Positions 8,940 to 16,372 of a DNA stretch of 28,416 bases are shown here, in pieces; position 1 is the first letter of the stretch; each line of letters begins with the position of its first letter. The stretch is from Rhodospirillales bacterium (GTDB taxonomy: Bacteria; Pseudomonadota; Alphaproteobacteria; Rhodospirillales; JABHCV01), in contig JADHSW010000006.1 in assembly GCA_016776705.1 (NCBI GenBank), forward strand, positions 1 through 28,416. Reading direction: 5' to 3'. The notes beneath the pieces were generated by a model. That model was not told the DNA's origin and did no database searches. It was given only the letters and a program-made list of their open reading frames with translations. The position numbers were made by a program, and so were the translations under genes.

Positions 8940-10268
8940 ATGTCATTGTATCCGCACCCACGGATGGCAAGCGCCTTGGTTGTTGCATTTCTTCTTTTTT
9001 GCGGGGGAGCAAGGGCCGATCTGATCGGGCACGGCGGCATGGTTCGCGATATTGCCATTTCGCCGGATGGTGCACAGGTGCTGACGGCAAGCTTTGATTA
9101 TTCTATCCGCCTGTGGGATTTCGCCACCCAGCAAAATCTAAAACTTCTGGATGCCCATACCGGCCCCGTCAATACCGCCGTCTTCCTGCCCGATGGCAAA
9201 AGCGCCCTGAGCGCTGGTAAAGACGGCGCCATCCTTAGATGGGACCTGAAGACGGCAAAAGTCATTGCTTCTTTTACAGGCCATGGAATGCATGTCATGG
9301 CGCTCGCCCTGCGGCCGGGCGGAAAAACATTTGCATCGGCAAGCTGGGACGGAACCGTTCGGCTTTGGAGCCTTCAGGACGGCAGCCAACGTGCCCTTCT
9401 AAAAATGAGTTCCGACGTCAACACCCTTGCCTTTGGCCTGAATGGTGATGTTCTGTTTACCGGCCACAAGGATGGCAGGGTTCGACTGTGGGTCGCCGAA
9501 ACGGGTGAATTTATTGGTGATTTTGTCGGCCATGCAATGGCCATAACCCGGCTTGTGGTTTCCTACGACGGGTCACGGTTATTGTCGGCCGGCATTGATG
9601 GCAGCGTCCGCCTGTGGTTCCCGCCAGACCGCAATACGATGCTCACCTTAAAAGGACATGACGGGCCGGTTTATTCAACGGCGTTTACGCCTGATGGTTT
9701 TCGGGCCTTGTCAGGCGGACACGACGGCATAGTCAATTTATGGGATTTGTCCAGCGGTCGACTGTTAAGGCGAATTGAAGCTCATGAAGGGCCGGTCTGG
9801 GCCGTGGCCTTTTCTCCCGATGGGCGCTTCGCCATTTCATCAGGATCAGATGAAGCCGTGCGCATCTGGCATCTGGAAACCGGCGACAGGATTGGCCCGA
9901 CGGAAAGTGAAATGGCGATGGTGGAAGAAAAGCCCTGGCTTTCCAGCAATCATCCCGGTGCACGCTTGTTCCGCAAATGTGCTATCTGCCATTCACTGAC
10001 TCCAAACGGCAAACATCGTTCCGGTCCCCACCTTGAGGGCCTGTTCGGGCGTTTGTCCGGATCGCTCGGCGACTATAATTATTCTGAGGCCATGCGCACA
10101 TTGGGAGTTACCTGGACCCGGAAAACCGTGCGTCAGTTATTTTTTATTGGGCCTGACAAGTTTGTTCCGGGAACCAAAATGCCGATTCAGAAAGTCAGCG
10201 ATCCGGAAGACCTGAATATGTTGATCGATTATTTGATGGAAGTGACAAACGGCGACAAGGGCAGTTGA
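8940..10268 (+). CDS. Secreted WD40 beta-propeller fused to a C-terminal cytochrome c domain
   Basis: A 442-aa periplasmic protein. I chose ATG 8940: the frame is open upstream to a TTG at 8895, but 8940 follows AGGGATAG and gives a normal signal peptide (ASALVVAFLLFCGGARA-DL); ATG 8964 is an alternative. Residues about 28-325 contain about seven WD40 repeats, recognisable by GH at the start and RLWD/RLWS/NLWD at the end of each blade (for example SFDYSIRLWDF, SWDGTVRLWSL, GHDGIVNLWDL, GSDEAVRIWHL). After a linker comes a class I cytochrome c domain: heme motif CAICH at 347-351, SGPHLEGLFGR, and the probable axial Met in VPGTKMPIQ. It lies just ahead of the DUF3305 gene and the formate dehydrogenase operon on the same strand, so an electron-transfer role there is plausible but unproven. 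Confidence 0.88.
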   Translation: MSLYPHPRMASALVVAFLLFCGGARADLIGHGGMVRDIAISPDGAQVLTASFDYSIRLWDFATQQNLKLLDAHTGPVNTAVFLPDGKSALSAGKDGAILRWDLKTAKVIASFTGHGMHVMALALRPGGKTFASASWDGTVRLWSLQDGSQRALLKMSSDVNTLAFGLNGDVLFTGHKDGRVRLWVAETGEFIGDFVGHAMAITRLVVSYDGSRLLSAGIDGSVRLWFPPDRNTMLTLKGHDGPVYSTAFTPDGFRALSGGHDGIVNLWDLSSGRLLRRIEAHEGPVWAVAFSPDGRFAISSGSDEAVRIWHLETGDRIGPTESEMAMVEEKPWLSSNHPGARLFRKCAICHSLTPNGKHRSGPHLEGLFGRLSGSLGDYNYSEAMRTLGVTWTRKTVRQLFFIGPDKFVPGTKMPIQKVSDPEDLNMLIDYLMEVTNGDKGS

Positions 10269-10331
10269 AGACACTGCGTTTAAGTGAATTTATGATATTG
10301 TTGCATTTGGAGCGAAATAAAAGGCTGACCA

Positions 10332-10874
10332 ATGAGTGATAAATCTGATAGCGCCCCCGCTGAAGACATTCTCTCGAAGATGGATGTTGGCATCGTTCTT
10401 GAGCGCCGCGATATAGACAATCAATGGTCCGATTACCATTGGAAGCTGGCAGGCGTCATTCCGGGTAAACAGGACATGCCCGACTGGCAGGTGCTGCGCA
10501 ATGGTGACGGCTGGACTCACTTTTACGCCGGCAGCAAGACCATCGAATTATTCAAGCGAGAAACTGAAGGCTACAAGGTCAACCTGGGTCAAGCGATCCC
10601 GCAGGTATTTGTCATCATGCGCCCGGAAGAAGAAAACGCCCATGAACACGAGGTGACACCCTTCGAAGCCACCGTTTGCCCGTTCGAAGCCGAAGGCTAT
10701 GACGAAAGCGGCGATGAATGGGTTGAAGGCACGGCGATGCCCCAGGTGATCCACGCCTGGGTCCATGCTTTTGTCGAGCGTCATCATGTTGAAGTTCCGT
10801 TCAAGAAGCGCAAGCGCAAGGCCTATGATCCACGCAAGGCGCGCAGTGATCGGAGACCACCTCCCCATGGCTGA
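10332..10874 (+). CDS. DUF3305 domain protein of the formate dehydrogenase region
   Basis: A 180-aa soluble protein whose N-terminal part (MDVGIVLERRDIDNQWSDYHWKLAGVIPG) matches what I know of DUF3305, a family found almost only beside formate dehydrogenase genes in alpha- and betaproteobacteria. Its biochemical role is not established. No signal peptide is seen. The C-terminus is very basic (KKRKRKAYDPRKARSDRRPP), an uncommon feature that could contact a nucleic acid or an acidic partner; the next gene product is strongly acidic. The start ATG 10332 has only a weak purine-rich site (AAAGG). The end overlaps the start of the DUF3306 gene by 8 bases, implying coupled translation. Confidence 0.82.
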   Translation: MSDKSDSAPAEDILSKMDVGIVLERRDIDNQWSDYHWKLAGVIPGKQDMPDWQVLRNGDGWTHFYAGSKTIELFKRETEGYKVNLGQAIPQVFVIMRPEEENAHEHEVTPFEATVCPFEAEGYDESGDEWVEGTAMPQVIHAWVHAFVERHHVEVPFKKRKRKAYDPRKARSDRRPPPHG

Positions 10875-11433
10875 TGAGGAATTCCTGAAGCGCTGGTCCA
10901 GAAACAAACTTACCAAAACAAGTAACACCGCGCTAAACAATGACATTCCACCGGGCAATGAAGAACTGGCGTCCCTCCCTGCTGATATTGATGAAACGAC
11001 AGAGCCGACCGAGGAAGTTCCGCCGCCTGAATTACCATCCATCGATTCCCTTGATGGTGATTCCGACTACACACCGTTCCTGGGGGAAAACGTTCCCGAA
11101 GAACTGGCGCACAAGGCGATGCAGAAACTCTGGAGAAGCGATCCCGTCTTCGCCAATCTGGATGGGCTGAATGATTACGATGATGATTATTCAAAGCTGG
11201 GAATTGTCAAAATGGCTGTCGAAACCGCCTACCTTGTCGGCAAGGGTTTTGTAAACGACGACGACGACGAAATTGCTGAAGATGTTGACGTTGAAGACGG
11301 GCAAACCGTTGACGCCGCCGCGCCCGACCCGATTGAAGAGGAAGAACAACCCTCTCCGGATGTGGATACGCCTGATCAGTTTGCGGGGTTTACTGACAAT
11401 GGGTTTCCGCATGGTGAAAAAGATAAATATTAG
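10867..11433 (+). CDS. DUF3306 domain protein of the formate dehydrogenase region
   Basis: A 188-aa acidic protein. The true start is ATG 10867 (MADEEFLKRWSRNKL), the characteristic DUF3306 opening, with GGAG at 10852-10855; the frame is open further upstream but lies inside the DUF3305 gene. The central block (YTPFLGENVPEELAHKAMQKLWRSDPVFANLDGLNDYDDDYSKLG) is the conserved DUF3306 core. The C-terminal third is dominated by Asp and Glu (a run of five acidic residues in NDDDDEIAED, encoded partly by a GAC tandem) and looks disordered. DUF3305/DUF3306 pairs are linked to formate dehydrogenase by genome context; the basic tail of one and acidic tail of the other suggest, by inference, that they bind each other. 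Confidence 0.82.
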   Translation: MADEEFLKRWSRNKLTKTSNTALNNDIPPGNEELASLPADIDETTEPTEEVPPPELPSIDSLDGDSDYTPFLGENVPEELAHKAMQKLWRSDPVFANLDGLNDYDDDYSKLGIVKMAVETAYLVGKGFVNDDDDEIAEDVDVEDGQTVDAAAPDPIEEEEQPSPDVDTPDQFAGFTDNGFPHGEKDKY

Positions 11434-11511
11434 TAAAAAATGATGTAAGAGCGATTCTAATCACTTGCAGGAAAACTGGGTTTGCCGCATTCGTATTTAA
11501 AATCATACCAA

Positions 11512-11540
11512 TTGACTTAGGTACGACAATCCCTTCAAAT
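11512..11540 (+). promoter_or_regulatory. Candidate sigma-70-type promoter for the formate dehydrogenase operon
   Basis: In the 189-base gap before the TorD-like gene, TTGACT (11512-11517) is followed after exactly 17 bases by TCAAAT (11535-11540; four of six matches to TATAAT). This would start transcription near 11547 and leave a leader of about 75 bases. The leader can form a weak pairing of GGCAG (11553-11557) with CTGTC (11582-11586). I saw no FNR box (TTGAT-N4-ATCAA) or ModE-like repeat in the gap. Predicted by eye only. Confidence 0.4.
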
Positions 11541-11622
11541 AAAATGATAAATGGCAGTTTTAAATACTAGAACAAGCCTAGCTGTCTCCATAACGCCAAG
11601 GCCCCAGGAGGGGTTGTTATGA

Positions 11623-12237
11623 ATGACTGACGATCAGGGAGGACAAATTTCGCAGAGCGAAGGTGACGAAGAATTTCTTCGTGCCCGTTTTTATGCGTTG
11701 CTATCAACCCTTCTTTCAAAACCTCCCGACTCTGAAACCCTTGATCTGATGCGCTCCCTTCAAGGTAACGACAGCCCAATGGGCAGGGCTTTGGGTGCAT
11801 TGGCTGTGGCGGCCAGCGCCACCACTCTTGAAGAGTTAAGCGACGAGTTCACCAGATTGTTTTATGGCGTCGGCGCCGGGGGCGAATTGCTGCCTTATGC
11901 CTCTCATTACCTGAGCGGATTACTTTATGACAAACCGTTGGCCGATTTGCGAAGTGATCTTAATCGTCTGGGTCTACAGGGCGATCCAAAGGCGACAGAA
12001 CCCGAAGACTGCATCGCTACAGAACTTGAAATTATGCATACGCTGATCCTTGGCTATCGCGGCCCGGATGGCGATGCCTGCCAACAATCCTTTTTCAAAA
12101 CCCACCTTATGCCGTGGGCATCGAATTTTTTTGCTGATCTTGAAAAGGCCGAAAACGCTTTTTTGTATGTCCATGTTGGGACAATCGGCCTGCTGTTGAT
12201 GGAAATCGAAGAACAGGCATTTGAATTGGCGGCCTGA
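11623..12237 (+). CDS. TorD/DmsD-family chaperone for the formate dehydrogenase catalytic subunit
   Basis: A 204-aa all-helical cytoplasmic protein of the TorD family, redox-enzyme maturation chaperones that bind the TAT signal of a molybdoenzyme and hold it until the cofactor is inserted. Features seen: N-terminal RARFYALLSTLLSKPPDSETL, the central DEFTRLFYGVGAGGELLPYASHYLSG (equivalent to the conserved E-x-TRLF-x-G...PY motif of the family), and ELEIMHTLILG with the following MPWASNFFADLEKAE. It starts at ATG 11623 with AGGAGG at 11606-11611; an ATG four bases earlier gives only a three-codon frame. It is the first gene of the long operon, and its position just before two TAT-signal genes fits a dedicated chaperone. 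Confidence 0.88.
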   Translation: MTDDQGGQISQSEGDEEFLRARFYALLSTLLSKPPDSETLDLMRSLQGNDSPMGRALGALAVAASATTLEELSDEFTRLFYGVGAGGELLPYASHYLSGLLYDKPLADLRSDLNRLGLQGDPKATEPEDCIATELEIMHTLILGYRGPDGDACQQSFFKTHLMPWASNFFADLEKAENAFLYVHVGTIGLLLMEIEEQAFELAA

Positions 12238-12299
12238 AGTTGGCCCGTGTTGAAACGGTTCAATTTCCGGCATCTACCGGAATGGAAGTGGAGGACAAT

Positions 12300-12509
12300 A
12301 TGAGCGACAAGAAATCTGAAACCAAGAAACAGGCCCTACCTAGGCGCGAATTCCTGAAAGGAGCGGCTTTTTCGGCCAGTGCCGCCGCCATGACGGCGCT
12401 CAGCACAGCCCCTTCCCCTGCCGAGGCTGGGGTGGAACAACCCGCGTCTAATGGGGGTTATCAGGAAACGGAACATGTCCGCACGTATTATTCGCTGGCG
12501 CGGTTTTAA
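12300..12509 (+). CDS. Small formate dehydrogenase-region TAT-target protein
   Basis: A 69-aa protein that is mostly a twin-arginine signal: LPRREFLKGAAFSASAAAMTAL with RR at 16-17, followed by a short mature part ending YYSLARF. This matches the small family annotated as formate dehydrogenase region TAT target, found immediately before the catalytic subunit in many proteobacteria; its role is unknown. The start is ATG 12300, 5 bases after GGAGG (12290-12294); the frame extends upstream to a TTG at 12240 that is less likely. Expected location is the periplasm or the periplasmic face of the membrane after TAT export. Confidence 0.88.
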   Translation: MSDKKSETKKQALPRREFLKGAAFSASAAAMTALSTAPSPAEAGVEQPASNGGYQETEHVRTYYSLARF

Positions 12510-12523
12510 AGGGGAGGATGAAC

Positions 12524-15394
12524 ATGTTGATCAAAAAATCCCACGGGAAATCTAAAAGCTCGCGTCTGACCCAGGCTCTCGCCGGGTCCATTGGCGGCGC
12601 CATCGACCGACGCACATTCCTGCGTAATTCCGGACTCACCGCAGGCGGTATCGCCTTGGCATCTGCGACAACACTGGGCAATGTCCAACCCGCTGCTGCA
12701 CAAGCCGCTGGCGGCGACAAGGTCAAGCGCATTGCATCCGTTTGCACCCACTGTTCGGTCGGATGTGGTGTCATTGCCGAAGTTAAAGACGGTGTCTGGA
12801 CCGGTCAGGAACCTGACTTCGACAGCCCGATCAACCTTGGCAGCCATTGCGCCAAAGGCGCCAGTGTTCGCGAACACGCCCATAACGAACGCCGCCTGAA
12901 ATATCCAATGAAACTTGAGGGCGGTAAATGGAAACGCGTTTCCTGGGACGAGGCCATCAATCAAATCGGCGACAAGATGCTGGACATCCGCAAGACATCC
13001 GGCCCCGATTCCGTTTACTGGCTGGGTTCGGCCAAGTTCAATAACGAACAGTCCTATTTGTTCCGCAAGCTCTACGCCTTCTGGGGATCGAACAACGGGG
13101 ACCATCAGGCACGTATTTGTCACTCGACAACGGTTGCCGGGGTTGCCAACACCTGGGGCTACGGCGCGATGACGAATTCGTACAACGATATTCATAATTC
13201 CCGCGCCATGTTCCTTATTGGCTCCAACCCGGCAGAAGCCCATCCGGTGGCTTTGCAACATCTGCTAAAAGCCAAGGAACAGAACAACGCGGCGCTTATC
13301 GTGTGCGACCCGCGCTTCACCCGCACGGCGGCCCATGCCGATGAATTTGTCCGCTTCCGTCCGGGCACGGATGTCAGTCTGATCTGGGGCATCCTGTGGC
13401 ATGTGTTTGAAAACGGCTGGGAAGATAAAGAGTTCATCCGTCAGCGTGTCTGGGGTCTTGATGAAGTTAAAAACGAAATCAAGAAATGGACGCCCGAAGA
13501 AACCGAAAGGGTCACCGGCGTTCCCGGATCGCAGCTCAGGCGTGTCGCCCGGATCATGGCGAATAATCGTCCCGGCACCTTCATCTGGTGCATGGGTGGG
13601 ACACAGCACACCAACGGCAACAACAACACCCGTGCCTACTGCATCATGCAGCTGGCGTTGGGTAACATGGGCAAACAGGGCGGCGGGGCGAATATTTTCC
13701 GCGGTCATGACAACGTTCAGGGCGCAACCGATTTCTGCATCCTGTCCCATTCCCTGCCCGGCTACTATGGTCTTGCGACCGGGTCCTGGAAGCACTGGGC
13801 ACGTGTGTGGGATGTTGATTACGAATGGTTGAAGGGCCGTTTCGCAACCCAGAAATTGATGGAAAGCAAGGGTATCCCGGTATCACGCTGGATAGATGGC
13901 GTTCTTGAAAAGAAAGAGAACATCGATCAGCCTGACAATCTGCGGGCTATGGTTCTTTGGGGCCATGCGGTCAACTCGCAAACCCGTTTGCCGGAAATGA
14001 AAACGGCGATGGAGAAACTGGATTTGATGGTTATTATCGATCCGGTGCCGACCTTCGCTTCGGTCATTCCGGACCGCCAGGACGGTGTTTATGTCCTGCC
14101 AGCCTGTACACAGTTTGAAACATATGGCTCGGTAACAGCGTCAAACCGCTCACTGCAATGGCGCGACAAGATCGTGGAACCGGTCTTCGAATCCAAACCC
14201 GACCATGAAATCATGTACTTGTTCGCCAAGAAACTCGGCATCGAAAAGGAGATGTTCAAAAAGATCAAGGTCAATGAAAACGAACCCCTGATCGAGGACA
14301 TCACCCACGAGTTCAACGGCGGCATGTGGACGATCGGCTATACCGGCCAATCACCCGAACGCATGAAAAAACAGATGGTTAACAAGTCGACCTTTGATCG
14401 CACCACCCTGCTCGCTCGTGGCGGCCCGTGCGATGGCGAATATTACGGCTTGCCATGGCCCTGCTGGGGCACGCCTGAAATGGGTCATCCCGGTACGCCG
14501 ATCCTGTACGATCCGTCCAAACCGGTGGCCGAAGGCGGCCTGACTTTCCGCGCCCGCTTTGGCGTTGAAAGAAATGGTGAGAACCTTCTTGCCGAAGGCT
14601 CCTATTCCGTAGGTTCGGAAATCAAGGATGGTTATCCCGAATTCACCATGGCCATGCTCCAGAAACTGGGTTGGGACAAGGATCTGACGGCTGCTGAACT
14701 GGCTATTATGGCCAAGGGTGTTGGCGACAAGAGCAACTGGAAAACCGACCTTTCGGGCGGTATCCAGCGCGTCGCAATCAAGCATGGTTGCGCCCCGTTC
14801 GGCAACGCCAAGGCCCGTACCGTGGTCTGGACGTTCCCCGATCCGGTGCCAATCCATCGCGAGCCCTTGTACACGCCAAGGCGTGATCTGGTTGCCGATT
14901 ATCCGACCTACAAGGACACACGAAACTATCGCCTGCCAACAATGTACGAGTCGATCCAGAAACAGGATTTCTCGAAGGACTTCCCGACCATTCTGACAAG
15001 TGGTCGGCTTGTTGAATACGAAGGCGGCGGCGATGAAAGTCGTTCCAACAAGTGGCTGGCCGAATTGCAGCAGGAAATGTTCGGCGAGATCAACGCCGTT
15101 GATGCCAACAACGCTGGCATCAAAAATGGCGATGACATGTGGATCCACTCTCCGGAAGGCGGCAAGGTGCTGATCAAGGCCATGGTGACGGATCGGGTCG
15201 CTCCCGGCGTTGTCTTCATGCCGTTCCATTTCGGTGGCCATTGGCAAGGAAAGAGCCTGCGTGACAAATACCCGGCAGGTGCTGACCCTTATGTGCTTGG
15301 GGAAGCATCGAACATGTGCGGCACTTACGGATACGACTCGGTGACGCAGATGCAGGAATCCAAAGTGACGCTCTGTCGCGTCGAAGCAGCATAG
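12524..15394 (+). CDS. fdhA: Formate dehydrogenase catalytic (alpha) subunit, Mo-bisMGD, TAT-exported, cysteine type
   Basis: Oxidises formate to CO2 in the periplasm as the catalytic subunit of a membrane-bound FDH-N-like complex. A TAT signal is present (DRRTFLRNSGLTAGG, RR at 29-30). The N-terminal [4Fe-4S] is bound by Cys74, Cys77, Cys81 and Cys109 (CTHCSVGC, then SHCAKGAS). The molybdenum ligand is Cys199 (ARICHST, codon TGT at 13118-13120), where E. coli FdnG has selenocysteine, followed by the conserved His200. The molybdopterin domains (FLIGSNPAEAHPVALQHLL, GGTQHTNGNNNTRAYCIMQ, RGHDNVQGATD) and the C-terminal dinucleotide-binding domain (TSGRLVEYEGGGDESRSN, FMPFHFGGHWQG) are complete. 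I prefer ATG 12524 because GGGGAGG at 12511-12517 directly abuts the alternative ATG at 12518 and sits 6 bases before 12524. A typical length of about 956 aa. Confidence 0.96.
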   Translation: MLIKKSHGKSKSSRLTQALAGSIGGAIDRRTFLRNSGLTAGGIALASATTLGNVQPAAAQAAGGDKVKRIASVCTHCSVGCGVIAEVKDGVWTGQEPDFDSPINLGSHCAKGASVREHAHNERRLKYPMKLEGGKWKRVSWDEAINQIGDKMLDIRKTSGPDSVYWLGSAKFNNEQSYLFRKLYAFWGSNNGDHQARICHSTTVAGVANTWGYGAMTNSYNDIHNSRAMFLIGSNPAEAHPVALQHLLKAKEQNNAALIVCDPRFTRTAAHADEFVRFRPGTDVSLIWGILWHVFENGWEDKEFIRQRVWGLDEVKNEIKKWTPEETERVTGVPGSQLRRVARIMANNRPGTFIWCMGGTQHTNGNNNTRAYCIMQLALGNMGKQGGGANIFRGHDNVQGATDFCILSHSLPGYYGLATGSWKHWARVWDVDYEWLKGRFATQKLMESKGIPVSRWIDGVLEKKENIDQPDNLRAMVLWGHAVNSQTRLPEMKTAMEKLDLMVIIDPVPTFASVIPDRQDGVYVLPACTQFETYGSVTASNRSLQWRDKIVEPVFESKPDHEIMYLFAKKLGIEKEMFKKIKVNENEPLIEDITHEFNGGMWTIGYTGQSPERMKKQMVNKSTFDRTTLLARGGPCDGEYYGLPWPCWGTPEMGHPGTPILYDPSKPVAEGGLTFRARFGVERNGENLLAEGSYSVGSEIKDGYPEFTMAMLQKLGWDKDLTAAELAIMAKGVGDKSNWKTDLSGGIQRVAIKHGCAPFGNAKARTVVWTFPDPVPIHREPLYTPRRDLVADYPTYKDTRNYRLPTMYESIQKQDFSKDFPTILTSGRLVEYEGGGDESRSNKWLAELQQEMFGEINAVDANNAGIKNGDDMWIHSPEGGKVLIKAMVTDRVAPGVVFMPFHFGGHWQGKSLRDKYPAGADPYVLGEASNMCGTYGYDSVTQMQESKVTLCRVEAA

Positions 15395-15407
15395 GAGGAT
15401 CAAGAAA

Positions 15408-16004
15408 ATGGCAAGAATGAAATTCCTGTGTGACGCCGAACGCTGCATCGAATGCAACGGCTGTGTTACCGCCTGTAAAAATGCAAACGAAGTCCCCTGG
15501 GGCATAAACCGGCGCAGGGTCGTTACCATCAATGACGGCCGGGCTGGCGAGCGCTCCATCTCGGTGGCCTGTATGCATTGTTCCGATGCGCCGTGTATCG
15601 CGGTTTGCCCGGTCGACTGCATTTACGACACCGATCAAGGCGTCGTTCTGCATTCAAAGGACCTGTGCATCGGTTGTGGTTACTGCTTCTACGCCTGCCC
15701 GTTTGGGGCACCCCAGTACCCACAGGTTGGCAGTTACGGTTCCCGTGGAAAGATGGACAAGTGTACTTTCTGCAATGGCGGTCCTGAAGAGGACTTCTCG
15801 AATGCTGAAAAAGTCAAATATGGCGCCAATCGCCTGGCCGAGGGAAAACTACCCTTATGCGCAGAAATGTGTGCGACCAAGGCATTGCTTGGTGGTGACG
15901 GAAATGAAGTTTCCAATATCTACCGTGAGCGTGTCGTCGCCCGTGGCTTCGGCTCCGGCGCCTGGGGTTGGGGAACGGCCTACGAGAAAAAAGGCGGTTC
16001 TTGA
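15408..16004 (+). CDS. fdhB: Formate dehydrogenase iron-sulfur (beta) subunit
   Basis: A 198-aa ferredoxin-type subunit that carries electrons from the catalytic subunit to cytochrome b. Four [4Fe-4S] cysteine sets can be read: CIECNGCVTAC near the start (Cys13, 16, 19, 23), CMHCSDAPCIAVCP, CIGCGYCFYACPFG, and the CTFC pair with the late Cys residues of LPLCAEMCATKALLGGD. This is the DmsB/FdnH layout but without the C-terminal membrane helix of E. coli FdnH, as is usual for the shorter alphaproteobacterial version. It starts at ATG 15408 with AGGAGG 8 bases upstream and 13 bases after fdhA, so the two are coupled in one transcript. It should be exported as a complex with the TAT-bearing alpha subunit. 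Confidence 0.95.
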   Translation: MARMKFLCDAERCIECNGCVTACKNANEVPWGINRRRVVTINDGRAGERSISVACMHCSDAPCIAVCPVDCIYDTDQGVVLHSKDLCIGCGYCFYACPFGAPQYPQVGSYGSRGKMDKCTFCNGGPEEDFSNAEKVKYGANRLAEGKLPLCAEMCATKALLGGDGNEVSNIYRERVVARGFGSGAWGWGTAYEKKGGS

Positions 16005-16011
16005 TCCCAAT

Positions 16012-16040
16012 GGCCTGCCCCGTTGATAACGGAGCAGGCC
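16012..16040 (+). repeat. Strong hairpin between fdhB and the lipoprotein gene
   Basis: GGCCTGC (16012-16018) pairs with GCAGGCC (16034-16040), and inside it CCGTT (16020-16024) pairs with AACGG (16028-16032) around a GAT loop; the only defect is a single C/A mismatch. The result is a near-continuous 13-position stem. It begins 7 bases after the fdhB stop and is followed by CTTTCGGGGG rather than a T tract. It therefore looks like an mRNA-stabilising or processing hairpin, or a partial transcription pause, rather than an efficient intrinsic terminator. Confidence 0.7.
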
Positions 16041-16063
16041 CTTTCGGGGGAACTGTTTAAAGC

Positions 16064-16372
16064 ATGTCGATTACTGGAAAACGAATGCTGTTGTTGGGAG
16101 TGGTGGGCTTTATCACCATTTCCCTTGGCGCTTGCCGCGAAGAGGAACAGGGGCGTTTGCTCAGTTTCGAGGCTGGCAAATTCCTCGGCAGCAATCCGGA
16201 TAAAGGATTGAGCAAAAGCCAAAAGGAAAACCTGCGCACCCGAACCGTTTATCAATCCGGTTCCACAGCGCCTGTCGGTGGGGCAAGCAAACCAACCTCA
16301 CCTGCCCTTGATAGCGCCCAAATGCAGCAACTACGTCTACGGGCGCAATCCCAATCGGGAAGTAAATTGTGA
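16064..16372 (+). CDS. Small lipoprotein within the formate dehydrogenase operon
   Basis: A 102-aa protein with a lipoprotein signal: basic start (GKR), hydrophobic stretch MLLLGVVGFITIS and lipobox LGAC with the acylated Cys at 24, followed by REEEQGRLLSFEAGKFLG. The mature part is polar, rich in Ser, Gln and Lys and probably extended, with a Ser/Gly/Pro linker. I do not recognise a named domain. It starts at ATG 16064 (a second ATG at 16085 would still give a lipoprotein signal), and its TGA overlaps the preferred ATG of the cytochrome b subunit by one base. Location between the beta and gamma subunits suggests an accessory or assembly subunit on the periplasmic side; this is inference. Confidence 0.72.
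   Translation: MSITGKRMLLLGVVGFITISLGACREEEQGRLLSFEAGKFLGSNPDKGLSKSQKENLRTRTVYQSGSTAPVGGASKPTSPALDSAQMQQLRLRAQSQSGSKL

Noticed and set aside
11258..11280. Short GAC tandem run in the DUF3306 gene
   Set aside because: It encodes part of an acidic tail and is too short to be a notable repeat element.
12518..12523. ATG 12518 as start of fdhA
   Set aside because: The ribosome site GGGGAGG directly abuts it, leaving no spacing; ATG 12524 is better placed. The difference is only two residues and not certain.
14351..15622. A 423-codon minus-strand open frame across fdhA and fdhB
   Set aside because: It lies opposite clearly coding FDH genes, has no recognisable domain or ribosome site, and is the usual shadow of GC-rich codon use.
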